Shown piece by piece: positions 1 through 9,119 of a stretch of 64,000 nt of DNA; the first letter of the stretch is position 1; the number at the start of each line of letters is the position of its first letter. The stretch lies in contig NZ_JACIDF010000006.1 of NCBI RefSeq assembly GCF_014196195.1, positions 62,001 to 126,000 on the forward strand. The letters are read 5' to 3'. Made by a program: the position numbers and the translations under genes. Origin of the DNA: Anoxybacteroides rupiense (lineage in GTDB: Bacteria > Bacillota > Bacilli > Bacillales > Anoxybacillaceae). The notes below the pieces were generated by a model, which was given only the letters and a program-made list of their open reading frames with translations, was not told where the DNA came from and made no database searches.

Positions 1-918
1 GACTTCAAAACCCACGGCAATGGTTAAAGCCATAGAAACGCTTAGGGGAATCATATAAAGGAGTGATGCAAAATTGATGGCACTTTGGTGCGCAGCAATG
101 GTCATTGTACCGAATTCGCTCATTAGTAAAGTTACAGCGGAAAAGATACTGGTTTCAAAAAAAATCGAAAATCCGATGGGAATTCCTATTTTCAGTAGTT
201 CCTTCCATGCCAAAAGGGACAGCCGATATAATCTCTGAAAAATGTGATATCGCGAAAAGCGTTTTAATTTGTAAACCATAAAAAAAGAAAGACAACAGCA
301 AAACCAATATGTAATGGCTGTAGCGTATCCCGCTCCGACACCACCTAATTTTGGAAAACCTAAGCGTCCGTAGATCAGCAAATAGTTAAACACAATATTA
401 ACGGGCAAAGCGGATAACGTAATCAACATGGTGATTTTCGTTTGACCGAGCGCGTCCATAAAGCAGCGAAGAACATAATAAATGAACAGCGGCACAATTC
501 CCCAAGCAAGAGCGAATAAATAGCGGGAAGCAATGGCTTGCACGCTGCTTTCTAGTTTCATGCTTGTCAAGAGTCTCTCCACTCCTAGTGCGCCGATCAA
601 AAGCACGAAGACAGCGATGGTAGCAGCTAAATAAACCGCTTGAATGACATAATAGGGAATTTGCTCATGCCGTTGGGCGCCAAGATGTTGAGAGATAATG
701 GGGGTTAGGGCTAATAGGATTCCACTAATTCCAGTAAAGACAGGGACCCAAATATTTGAACCGATGGCTACTCCAGCTAAATCTTGGGCGCTGGCATGCC
801 CCGACATGGTCACATCAGCAAAATTCATGGCATAAAGGCCGATTTGAGTGACGAAAACTGGAAAGAGAAGATGAAAAAATTGAATCATTTTTTGCTTGAG
901 AGTAAAAGTTTGTTCCAT
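1..918 (-). CDS. MATE family multidrug efflux protein (C-terminus cut by window edge)
   Basis: Partial gene: 306 codons are visible and the C-terminal part lies outside the left edge. It begins MEQTFTLKQKMIQFFHLLFP, with a GAGGGAGGG ribosome binding site just upstream. Six to eight hydrophobic helices follow. The early FADVTMSGH stretch and the internal GQTKITM and PVNIVFNY stretches are typical of MATE (NorM/DinF-like) cation-coupled drug antiporters of the cytoplasmic membrane. Family membership is clear; the substrate cannot be told. It is transcribed away from the histidine kinase downstream, with no sign that the two are functionally linked. Confidence 0.85.
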   Translation of the reverse strand, partial: MEQTFTLKQKMIQFFHLLFPVFVTQIGLYAMNFADVTMSGHASAQDLAGVAIGSNIWVPVFTGISGILLALTPIISQHLGAQRHEQIPYYVIQAVYLAATIAVFVLLIGALGVERLLTSMKLESSVQAIASRYLFALAWGIVPLFIYYVLRCFMDALGQTKITMLITLSALPVNIVFNYLLIYGRLGFPKLGGVGAGYATAITYWFCCCLSFFMVYKLKRFSRYHIFQRLYRLSLLAWKELLKIGIPIGFSIFFETSIFSAVTLLMSEFGTMTIAAHQSAINFASLLYMIPLSVSMALTIAVGFEV

Positions 919-1195
919 AAAAGTCCCTCCCTCTTAGTGACGAAGCGGTATCAATCGCACAGGGGCCTTTACTTGATGGGCTGCTTCGTTAGTGTGATGG
1001 TTGCAATATCAATGCTTCAATGAAATTGCTGGAAATAGACCTTGCAGATTAAAGGATTTTTGAGAAAGTCAACGGGCGAACAACATCGCTTTCCGACAGA
1101 TTCGCGAATCTATGGAGTAGCTGTTGTTTCATTGGCCGATAAAAAGCGGCCGAAAAATCATGAAAAATAAACAAAATAAGAAACTACCCCCCATG

Positions 1196-2461
1196 TTAAG
1201 AGGCAGCTTCCCGTTGATTGATCGGCAATTCAATGATAAAGCATGTTCCGTCTTCGCCGCTTTGCACTTTCATTGTGCCTTTATGCAATTCCACAATTTT
1301 TCTTGAGAGAGAAAGACCAAGTCCTGTTCCCGCTTCTTTTGTTGAGAAAAATGGATCAAAAATATGCTCAATAATCGTCGGCGGAATTCCTGGACCGTTA
1401 TCTTGAAAATAAATTTGCACAATATTATTGTGCAGCTTGCTCGAAATAGCAATGCATAATGTTCTTTCTGTCTTTGCTTCAATCGCGTTGCGAAATAAAT
1501 TGAGAAATACCTGCAGCAATTGATTTTTATCGGCTTCGACATCGTACATACCCAATCGTTCATCTAAATCAAAATGAACTTTAATATTGTGAAGCAGCGC
1601 TTCGCTTTGCAGTAGAATGCCTAAATCTTCAGTGATAAACTGATTAATGTTGATGTTATTTGTTTTTACTTCCGCTGGTTTAGCGATGTTTAGAAAGTCG
1701 GTGATAATGCCGTTTGCCCGATCCAGTTCGGGAATCAGCAGCTTATCAATCAGCGCAATAATTTTATCTGGAAGATCGTTTTTAAAAAATTGCAAATATC
1801 CCCGTACAGTCGTAAGCGGGTTGCGAATCTCATGAGCAATTCCAGCTGCAATGCGTCCTGCTACGGCCAGTTTTTCTGTTTCCTTCATCAAGTTAAGCGA
1901 CTGAAACATGCTGATAACCCGTTTAATCGATCCATCGGCGTTATGAATCAAACGCGTATTTATAATGCCGTAATAGCGGTCAAGCACTTCCTGATTATAA
2001 ATAGGTTCATTTTTTTCGATGGATTTAAGCGTCACAATGAGTTCATCAGGCAATTGCAGCAATTCGCGTATATGTTTGCCGATGACTGAGTCGCGGTTCA
2101 CTCCTGTATCGTTGGCCGCCTGTAAATTACAAAGTGTGATCATACCGTTACCGTCCACAAAAACGATATGATGCGGAACAAGATCAAGGATCGGCGACAA
2201 AAACGCCTCAATTTGCTCAAATGGCAAGTCATTGCTTAAATCAACATCCAACTGCAGATGAGCGCCATTTTCATGTTGAACAGGGAGGAAGCCGATGATG
2301 GGCTCTTTTTGACCTCGTTTTTTTTCCATCGTCATCCCTAATGTATAGTCAGTAAATTCAAAAGGAAACGTTAATTCTTTGATAAAATTTTTATAGAATT
2401 GCAATTCTTTTTCTAATTGAGCAATCCGTTTATTTAATTGTTGATGAGATGTATTTAGCAT
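1196..2461 (-). CDS. PAS-domain sensor histidine kinase (orphan, sporulation-kinase type)
   Basis: 421-residue kinase without membrane segments. Residues 1-35 look like a coiled coil. A PAS domain lies at about 85-190 (VPHHIVFVDGNGMITLCN). The HisKA dimerisation helix carries the phosphoacceptor His210 in AAGIAHEIRNPLTTVRGYLQ. The HATPase domain has an N-box around Asn325, DNGPGIP at 354-360 and GTGLGL at 378-383. The architecture matches the soluble Bacillus kinases that feed the Spo0F phosphorelay, and no response regulator lies beside it, which is usual for that class. The signal it senses is unknown. The ATG has AAGGAG about 12 nt upstream. Assigning it to sporulation is inference. Confidence 0.85.
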   Translation of the reverse strand: MLNTSHQQLNKRIAQLEKELQFYKNFIKELTFPFEFTDYTLGMTMEKKRGQKEPIIGFLPVQHENGAHLQLDVDLSNDLPFEQIEAFLSPILDLVPHHIVFVDGNGMITLCNLQAANDTGVNRDSVIGKHIRELLQLPDELIVTLKSIEKNEPIYNQEVLDRYYGIINTRLIHNADGSIKRVISMFQSLNLMKETEKLAVAGRIAAGIAHEIRNPLTTVRGYLQFFKNDLPDKIIALIDKLLIPELDRANGIITDFLNIAKPAEVKTNNININQFITEDLGILLQSEALLHNIKVHFDLDERLGMYDVEADKNQLLQVFLNLFRNAIEAKTERTLCIAISSKLHNNIVQIYFQDNGPGIPPTIIEHIFDPFFSTKEAGTGLGLSLSRKIVELHKGTMKVQSGEDGTCFIIELPINQREAAS

Positions 2462-2615
2462 AATTAGCCACTACTCCTTAATGAAAACAGCCTTCGTTAA
2501 GTAGTGTACAGAAAATTTTTTGTTTTCGCCAGAGGAAATCATAAATTTTGTAACAATTTTGTAATATAATATTTAGTTGTACGACAAAAAGATCTGGCCC
2601 AATGAATGATGGTGA

Positions 2616-3797
2616 TCATGTATGGGTCGATAACCCATTTTGCAGCTGCTGGATAAAGGAAATTAACTCATCGTTAGTCGGAAAGACAGCCTGCGCTTGT
2701 CGGTCATTGCCGCCTCCTTTGCCATTTGTGGCTTCAAGCTGTTGTTTTAGCACATTTCCAGCATGAAAAGAATGGCTAGGGGATTTGACAATAATCAAAC
2801 GAGATTCGGCTTTTGTTGCTAAGATGGCCGTTTTTTGATAATGAGTAACCACTTCGCTGGCAATGATTTGCAAGTCTTTGCTTGGAAGATCCTCATAGAT
2901 GCGAAAAACAATGGAAGAATCATTCGCTTCTTGAACGATTCCTTCTGCTTCTATGCGGGCCATCATTTGTTTCATGTGCTGCAGCTGCTTTTGGTATTCC
3001 TTATTTTCTGCTTCTAGCTTGTATAGAACATTGGCAAGCATCTCTCGATGAGCGCCGAAATGCTGGCTTAATGATGTTAAGAGGCGATGGGATGTTTGAT
3101 AATCGTCAAGCGCTCGCCTTCCACATTTAAAGAATAGGCGCGTCATCCCGCGATGCTTTTCCGTTTTAAGCAGTTTAATGATGCCAATTTCTCCTGTTCT
3201 TGAGACATGGGTGCCGCAGCAAGCGGAAATGTCAATTCCTTGAATTTCTACGACCCGAATATCTCCGTCCAGCTCTGGCAGCTTGCGGAATGGCAGCTTT
3301 TTTGCTTCTTCCTGTGATACGTAATAGGTTTTAATAGGGATGTTGTTATAAATCAACATATTGGCCTGATCTTCAATAGCGAGTAGTTGCTGCTCTGATA
3401 AAGTAGGGGTATCTAAATCAATCGATACGATATCACGGCCAAGATGAAAGCTTTTGGTATGCGCATCTAGTAGCTCTATGCAGACGGCCGAAAGTAGATG
3501 CTGGCCGCTATGCTGTTGCGTGTGATCCCACCGGCGCTGTGCATCTATTTCACAGTGAACAGATGATGAGGCCGGGAGCGACGATAAGCGATGATATACT
3601 TCACCGTTTTCCTCAAACACATCCATGACAGGAATCGCTTCAATGGTTCCACAATCAGAAGGCTGTCCGCCTCCTTCAGGATAAAAAGCTGTTTCTGCTA
3701 GAGTCACAATGTATGTATCTCCGTCCTTTTGGCTGCTTGTAATCGTTGTTTTCCAGCTTGTTATAGAAGGGGAAGTATAATAGAGCTTGATTGTCAT
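2616..3797 (-). CDS. alaX: AlaX-type alanyl-tRNA editing protein
   Basis: 393-residue homologue of the editing half of alanyl-tRNA synthetase. It is expected to act in the cytoplasm and deacylate mischarged Ser- or Gly-tRNA(Ala) in trans. The Zn-binding HxxxH motif is in DHTQQHSGQHLLSA and the second Cys/His pair in ACCGTHVSRTGEIG. A central coiled coil (AENKEYQKQLQHMKQMM) and a C-terminal DHHA1-like domain with GGGNDRQAQAVFP make it the long AlaX form. I chose the ATG at 3797 rather than the in-frame GTG at 3806 because AAAGGGTGAT sits at correct spacing for the ATG. A possible attenuator lies upstream. Confidence 0.85.
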   Translation of the reverse strand: MTIKLYYTSPSITSWKTTITSSQKDGDTYIVTLAETAFYPEGGGQPSDCGTIEAIPVMDVFEENGEVYHRLSSLPASSSVHCEIDAQRRWDHTQQHSGQHLLSAVCIELLDAHTKSFHLGRDIVSIDLDTPTLSEQQLLAIEDQANMLIYNNIPIKTYYVSQEEAKKLPFRKLPELDGDIRVVEIQGIDISACCGTHVSRTGEIGIIKLLKTEKHRGMTRLFFKCGRRALDDYQTSHRLLTSLSQHFGAHREMLANVLYKLEAENKEYQKQLQHMKQMMARIEAEGIVQEANDSSIVFRIYEDLPSKDLQIIASEVVTHYQKTAILATKAESRLIIVKSPSHSFHAGNVLKQQLEATNGKGGGNDRQAQAVFPTNDELISFIQQLQNGLSTHT

Positions 3798-4260
3798 ATA
3801 GATCACCCTTTCTCTCTTATTTCTTTCTCATCTTAACCATATAAGATGGGAGTTTCAACAAAGATATTTCCAATTCTAACATATTCATCGAGAAGTTTCC
3901 TGCCTTTAACCTAAAAATCAATTCAAAAAAGAGCAGCGGATAGAAAAAAGCCCGTTGCTAAACACGACTTAAAGATTGAGAGAACAGAATCCGTAAAAAA
4001 TCACGGTCAGAAGGCAGCTCCTCAAGCTTGCCTTTTCGTTACATATCGGCTGACAAAGGTAGGAACCCGTTGTTTTCTTCAGGCCTATTCTTAGTTCTAT
4101 GAAGCAGCGTTGTTCGCTTCCGACTGTCAACGGTGAAAAAAAGTGTAAATTCCAGATCGATACAAGTGCTAGCACGATAAGTTCTAAAGGCGGCTGGTCC
4201 TTTTATATGGTTCGCTTCAACTCTTATCCATAACAATCTTTCTATTCTACCATATCACAA
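3798..4260 (-). promoter_or_regulatory. long untranslated region upstream of alaX with a possible attenuator
   Basis: This stretch contains no convincing gene. Read on the minus strand it holds a hairpin (AAGGCA ... TGCCTT, 4017-4042), a CCGT/ACGG hairpin just after it, and an imperfect stem followed by six U residues (3943-3970) about 145 nt before the alaX start. A transcript starting near 4250 would therefore meet a terminator before alaX. No T-box sequence (GGTGGNACCGCG) and no riboswitch core I know was found. An unassigned leader RNA is possible; a decayed gene is an alternative, because the reading frame is open for 65 codons. Confidence 0.3.
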
Positions 4261-4406
4261 ACAATAATACAGAAGTTTATTCAATTTAATTAAACTATGT
4301 TCTAAATAATCAATATAAATTTATGAAAAAAGGATCATTAAGAAGTAGTTTGCTAGTTGAGAAAATTATGATAAAATGTCAATGGAAAAGAAAGGGAGAT
4401 ATGGAC

Positions 4407-5609
4407 ATGTGGAGAAACAGAAATGTATGGATCATTTTGTCAGGAGAATTCATAGCAGGGCTTGGGCTATGGGTCGGCATTATCGGAAATTTAGAGTTTT
4501 TACAGAGGCACGTTTCTTCTGATTTTTTCAAATCGCTTATTTTATTTATAGGGCTGTTAGCCGGTGTTTTAGTCAGCCCGATGGCCGGGAAAATGTGCGA
4601 CCGTTTTCCTAAAAAAACCGTTTTATTATATTCAGGGTTATTGCGGATGATTAGCGTTATTTTTATGATGCTCGCCCTTCATTTTTCTTCCATTGGCTGG
4701 ATGATTATGTTTACCATTGTCATTCAAATCGCCGCCGCTTTTTATTTTCCAGCGCTTCAATCAACCATACCGCTCGTGGTGGAGGAGAGACAGCTTCTAT
4801 CTATGAATGGCGTTCATATGAATGTATCGACCATTTCTCGTATTCTCGGTACAGCTTTAGGCGGCCTGCTGTTAGCGGTCGTTAGTCTTTATTTTTTATA
4901 TATTGCCAGTTTTATCGCATATGGCTTGCTTCTTGTAGCGACCTGCTTTTTACAAGTGAGCGAAGAAAAAAGCCTCACTGGCCGTCAGCAAGGCAAAAAG
5001 GCCAATTTTAGCGAGATGATCCCTATATTAAAGCAATATCCGCTCGTCAAAATTTCCTTATTGCTGACGATTATCCCGACCTTATTCCTAGGAGGATTTA
5101 ATTTAACGGTCATTAATATAAGTGAATTGCAACATGATAGCACGATCAAAGGCTTGCTATATACAGTAGAAGGAATTTCGTTCATGGTAGGGACGTTCGT
5201 TTTAAAACGGATTGCCGCAAAGTATGATATGCAAAAAATGCTATACGCCTTCTCTTTATTGATTGCTTTTGCGCATGTGTCCTTATATTTTGCCGATATC
5301 AAAATAACATCGCTTCTTTCTTTTGCTTTGTTTGGATTTAGTGTCGGCTGCTTTTTTCCAACAGTCGCTACCATTTTTCAAAAAACGATTCCGAAAGAAT
5401 ATCATGGCCGTTTTTTCTCATTAAAGAATATGCTGGATCGTATCATGTTTCAAATTGTTCTTCTTGGAACAGGATTTTTGCTTGATATGATCGGATTGAA
5501 AAATATGATGGTTGTATTCGGTGCGGTTTCTTTCATATTAGTCATTTATTTTTTTGCAAAAGAATCGCGACAATCGGTCACTGTTCAAGGCCACGATTCA
5601 TCTCTGTAA
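4407..5609 (+). CDS. MFS transporter
   Basis: 400-residue major facilitator superfamily protein with about 12 hydrophobic helices. The loop 2-3 motif reads MAGKMCDRFPKKTVL, a variant of the MFS motif A, and PKEYHGRFFSLKNMLDR lies near the second-half repeat. It resembles the Bacillus macrolide/enterobactin-exporter-like (MefA/YxiO-type) branch rather than sugar permeases, so small-molecule export is likely; the substrate is unknown. ATG 4407 is preferred because GGGAG lies 8 nt upstream; ATG 4401 is too close, and upstream in-frame codons lack a ribosome site. A strong shared terminator follows. Confidence 0.8.
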   Translation: MWRNRNVWIILSGEFIAGLGLWVGIIGNLEFLQRHVSSDFFKSLILFIGLLAGVLVSPMAGKMCDRFPKKTVLLYSGLLRMISVIFMMLALHFSSIGWMIMFTIVIQIAAAFYFPALQSTIPLVVEERQLLSMNGVHMNVSTISRILGTALGGLLLAVVSLYFLYIASFIAYGLLLVATCFLQVSEEKSLTGRQQGKKANFSEMIPILKQYPLVKISLLLTIIPTLFLGGFNLTVINISELQHDSTIKGLLYTVEGISFMVGTFVLKRIAAKYDMQKMLYAFSLLIAFAHVSLYFADIKITSLLSFALFGFSVGCFFPTVATIFQKTIPKEYHGRFFSLKNMLDRIMFQIVLLGTGFLLDMIGLKNMMVVFGAVSFILVIYFFAKESRQSVTVQGHDSSL

Positions 5610-5693
5610 AGCTTGTTCTTTTTAGATCTAGAGGCGAGTTTTGCTGACAAATGGCTATGTTGGAATAGCCAGCTCTTATTAATAAAGAAAGAT

Positions 5694-5726
5694 GTCCCAA
5701 AACCAAATGTTTTGGGACGTTTTTTT
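5694..5726. terminator. bidirectional intrinsic terminator
   Basis: Perfect 10-bp stem GTCCCAAAAC / GTTTTGGGAC with a 5-nt loop. It is followed by seven T on the plus strand and preceded by A-rich sequence, so it can serve both convergent MFS genes. The stop codon of the minus-strand gene lies inside the T tract. Confidence 0.9.
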
Positions 5727-6912
5727 ATGAAGCGGTTTGGTGCTTCTCTTTTTGCTTATACACAAATAAATAGTAGCAAGAGAGGGCCAAAACAGACAGG
5801 ATCACTCCAGATATATAAGGAAGGGTGATGGTAATTGTAAATAACCATCCTGCCACTGGAGGACCGATAATGCGTCCTAACGAGTCGAAAGAGGAGAGAA
5901 ATCCTGTTGCGCTCCCTTGACCTCCGTTTGTCTGTTTCGTAATAAGGGAGGAAAGACAAGGGCGAATCATGCCATTTCCGACACCAAAAATGGATAAATA
6001 TAGAGCGGCTGTCCAAAAGTCATGAATCAGTAAAATCAGGGCAAAGCCAGCTGCCGAAATCACAATGCCTGCTTGAATGACTCTTCCCTCTCCAAAGGCG
6101 CGAATCAGCTTGCCGATGAGTCCTCCTTGAATAAGAGCGCTGGCAAGTCCCATGATCATAAAAATATATCCAAGCTCCGTCGAGTGAAGATGGGCCCGTT
6201 TTGCTGCGAAGTAAGCAAAAGTGGCTTCAAGACCTGATAATGAAAAAGAAATAAACCATTGTAGAATATATAAGAGTAGGATCGGACGGTTAAGATCTTG
6301 CCAAATGGAAGCCGATGGGGCCACTCGATTTGCTTGTGCTTGCTCCTTCGTAAGCGATTCTTTTAAAAACAAAAACACGAATAATGAAGTAAGCAAAGAC
6401 AGGGTTCCAGCTATGAAAAACGGCGTATGTAAGCTTATTTTTGAAAAAATTCCCCCGATGGCTGGTCCAAAAATAAATCCAAGTCCAATGGCTGCACCGA
6501 TCATTCCCATTCCTTTCCCTCTCTCCTCAGGGGAAGTAATATCAGCCACATAAGCCATTGCGGTTGGCATCGTAGCGGAAGAAAGAATCCCGCCGACGAT
6601 GCGGGCTATAAACAGCAGGGAAAGAGTTTTCGCCACAGCGAATAAAAAAAAGGAAAGAGATAAACCTATAATTCCTACAAGTAAAATCGGTTTGCGGCCA
6701 TATTGGTCCGAAATGCGTCCCCAGATGGGAGCGAACAGAAATTGCATCAAAGAATAGATAGACATAAGCAGTCCAAGTTCCGTTGGGGTGGCGCCAATGC
6801 TTTCGGCAAAAAACGGAAGAACCGGGATGATAATGCCAAATCCGCACATGACTAAAAACATAACAGAAAATAAAAGTGCTAATGATGTTTTCAATAAGCT
6901 TCCGTTACGCAA
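5725..6912 (-). CDS. MFS drug transporter (TetA/NorA-like, DHA1); 5' end abuts IS607 remnant
   Basis: 395-residue DHA1-type MFS protein with 12 predicted helices. It has the motif A loop GRISDQYGRKP and the motif C-like stretch GAAIGLGFIFGPAIGGIF, both typical of proton-driven drug antiporters of the TetA/Bmr/NorA group. The start is uncertain. The longest frame begins with TTG at 6912 and no ribosome site; a TTG at 6894 has GGAAG four bases upstream. The first helix (LALLFSVMFLVMCG) is intact either way. The sequence upstream is the tail of a decayed tnpB, and the tnpB stop (6891-6893) overlaps the start region. The native promoter and start may therefore have been displaced. Confidence 0.75.
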   Translation of the reverse strand: MRNGSLLKTSLALLFSVMFLVMCGFGIIIPVLPFFAESIGATPTELGLLMSIYSLMQFLFAPIWGRISDQYGRKPILLVGIIGLSLSFFLFAVAKTLSLLFIARIVGGILSSATMPTAMAYVADITSPEERGKGMGMIGAAIGLGFIFGPAIGGIFSKISLHTPFFIAGTLSLLTSLFVFLFLKESLTKEQAQANRVAPSASIWQDLNRPILLLYILQWFISFSLSGLEATFAYFAAKRAHLHSTELGYIFMIMGLASALIQGGLIGKLIRAFGEGRVIQAGIVISAAGFALILLIHDFWTAALYLSIFGVGNGMIRPCLSSLITKQTNGGQGSATGFLSSFDSLGRIIGPPVAGWLFTITITLPYISGVILSVLALSCYYLFVYKQKEKHQTAS

Positions 6913-8057
6913 AACTTACAAAACTCGACAAAAGCCTTGTGAAAGTTTCTGTTTGCTTCATTCATCGCGCCCGATTTAGCCAAGGCTACTCTCGTTTGGT
7001 GTAACGCTCCAGAGGCTTCACTTCCCGCGTAACTCGCGGTACGAAACAAATGCAGTATATTTCGATAAATTTATGCTCGCATTCAAATCTCTGTCGATAC
7101 TTATTCCACAAGCATCACATCTAAATGCTCGTTCAGATCATTTCAATGATTTCTTTAAATATCCGCATGAACTACACATTTTTGAGGATGGATACCATTG
7201 GCTTGCTTCGATAAACTCAATGCCATATGCCTCGCACTTATGTTTTAGCTTTTGCTTAAAAAAGCATACAGGCGTTGTTGTTGTATCGCTTTTGATCAAT
7301 GGCGGTTTTTCTTATCCCTTTAATGTTTAGATCTTCCATTATGATTCGAGTGGGCTTGGTTCTCACCAGCTCATTTGACCCTTTTATTTTCATAATCCTC
7401 GCGGATATGTTTCATCTGAATGCGCAATTTCTGCATTTCAAGTTTTGTCATGTTGCGTGTTTTGACGTAACGGATTACACCTCCTTCTTCTTGGATTTTG
7501 TTCCTTTCATACTTTCTCGAACATTTCCGTTGCAACCGACGGAAACGCTTCTCTAACCGCTTTAATCGTTTTGATTGGGTTACATGGGGGTATATTGTAC
7601 CATTTGAACAAACAACGATTGAACAGGAATTTCTCCTTTTTCTGACAGAAGGGGATCCATCGGACTTTTTCAATATACACATGTGTATCGCTGAATTTAA
7701 TTTTGGCTGTATCTTGATAGAACGATGGTTTGTTTTGTTTCTTGTTTTTTAAACTTTGGCTTATTTGCTTTTCCATTAAAAAACTTCTTATATGCATCAC
7801 ATAAATCTTTAATCGCTTGCTTGGCAATATTGTTGCTATAATCATACAACTATTTGTAATCAGGATTTGTCTGTTTTAATGCCGTTAGCTGTTTGCGCAC
7901 ATCTCCATCTTTGATGAAATTCCCGCCGTTTTTATCGTTATTTTCTTGCTGTTCTAATGCCCAATTGTACGCCCATCGAGCAACACCAGCGCAACCAAAC
8001 AGCTTGGTGCGCTGTTTATTATTTGGTTCTAATCTAAATTTTCCTAGTTCGTATCAT
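6891..8057 (-). pseudogene. tnpB: tnpB (RNA-guided nuclease of IS607 element), multiply disrupted
   Basis: The frame opens with ATG at 8057, overlapping the end of tnpA, but an extra A in the seventh codon breaks it. Recognisable pieces in changing frames are an N-terminal segment (LFGCAGVARWAYNWALEQQ), the arginine-rich bridge (RLEKRFRRLQRKCSRKYE), the RuvC glutamate motif IIMEDLNIKG near 7330, the zinc finger MCSSCGYL ... FRCDACG near 7100-7180, and the final RuvC Asp motif DRDLNASINL. The tail, about 45 codons to the stop at 6891, is restored in a third frame (QTRVALAKSGAMNEANRNFH). The segment that should carry the first catalytic Asp (usually GIDxG) is missing, which suggests an internal deletion as well. 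Confidence 0.85.
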
Positions 8058-8653
8058 CGTGAAGCAACTCTTTTATTATTTTCTTGGCTCTGTTTGCTCG
8101 TTTCCCTTGAAGCTTACAACTAAAAACGGTGATCATTTGTACTAAATCCTCTACTAACTCTTGTTCTTCTGTCTTTTCGGTGTTGTCAATAATTTCAATC
8201 TCTACGCTATAGCAAGCACATATATGCTCCATCAATTCAAAACCAAATCGAACCAACCTGTCTTTATAAAGAACAACGATTTTTTCCACCCTATTGCTAC
8301 ATATTAAATCAATTCATTTCTTTAACCCTTGTTTCGAATAGTTCATCCCGCTACCGATGTCCTCGATGATTTCAAAAGAATAACCTTTTGCCATCATATA
8401 TGTTCGAACAGCTTCAACTTGACGCTCTAGGTCGTCTTTTTGCTTTTTGCTAGGGACTCTGCAATACCCAATTCCTTTTTTCTGCACTTTTTGTTTCCTA
8501 ATACTTGATTCAATTGCTCGTCGGAATAGTATCTAAATCCAGACGGAGCAATATATGCAGGTTTTAATACTCTTTTTTTATCCCAATTCCTTAATGTCCG
8601 TTCGCTTTTTTCGATTAACTCCGCAAATTTTCCTATGCTATAATACGCGCCAT
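8044..8653 (-). pseudogene. tnpA: tnpA (IS607-type serine recombinase), multiply disrupted
   Basis: A good ribosome site (GAGGTG) and ATG at 8653 remain, but a CG duplication after the second codon shifts the frame. The MerR-like HTH (YSIGKFAELIEKSERTLRNW) follows. A lost A in an A-run shifts into the catalytic domain, IGYCRVPSKKQKDDLERQ. There the nucleophilic Ser expected after RV is Pro (CCT for TCT). An in-frame TGA follows KQGLKK. The rest (KIVVLYKDRLVRFGFELMEH ... LLHDDTN) is intact to the stop. There are thus at least four independent inactivating changes. Confidence 0.88.
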
Positions 8654-9119
8654 AAAAATCACCTCTATATACAACTTACCAAAAGTGAATAAAATGTATA
8701 TAGTTTTATAAAAAATTATAGAAATATTTTAATTGTTTACGCCCTCCTTATCATCATCGAGCTATTTGTAAAAACGAAGAGCCAGCTCTTGGCATGTCTC
8801 ATGTCGCAGCAAGATCACGGATGTTGACATCAACCTGTCGTCTCCAATGATGAAATGCCGCAGAGGTTAGTCTCTTTTCTTAAAGCATGAGGGCTTGATT
8901 TTTTCTCAGCGAACAACAACGAAAGGACGAGTCATGATTGATTTGCCTCTTTCATCATAAAGGAATGAATGGTTATTTGCCAAGTAAAGGCGAAAGAAGA
9001 AAAGCAGATGCAAACAGGTAAAAGTACGGGCTTTTCATCACTCATGATAGCATATCGCTTAGAGATTCGATATAATGACAATGCGTGGATTAAACGATAA
9101 ATAGTTAGGTGATGAAAGG
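8654..9119. other. intergenic region between IS607 remnant and ilvA
   Basis: No gene can be supported here. The part near 8660-8720 is very AT-rich and should contain the outer (left) end of the IS607 element. A TATAAT at 9071-9076 could be the -10 of ilvA, but no good -35 lies at the right distance. AGGTGATG just before 9120 is the ilvA ribosome site. Confidence 0.4.

Larger units (their letters stand above)
6891..8653 (-). mobile_element. degenerate IS607-family element (tnpA + tnpB remnants)
   Basis: Two overlapping minus-strand genes in the order serine recombinase then TnpB. This is the hallmark of IS607-type elements, which use a MerR-like HTH plus serine recombinase for transposition and an accessory RNA-guided TnpB nuclease. 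Both genes carry several independent frameshifts or stops, so the copy is dead. IS607 ends have no terminal inverted repeats, so the borders cannot be set; they are given here as the tnpA start and the tnpB stop. The right border has merged with the MFS gene. Confidence 0.85.

Noticed and set aside
1125-1165. GGCCG/CGGCC hairpin after the histidine kinase gene as terminator
   Set aside because: Only 5 bp and no T run in the direction of transcription.
3798-4260. T-box riboswitch upstream of alaX
   Set aside because: The conserved T-box sequence and a specifier stem could not be found; only generic hairpins and a terminator are present.
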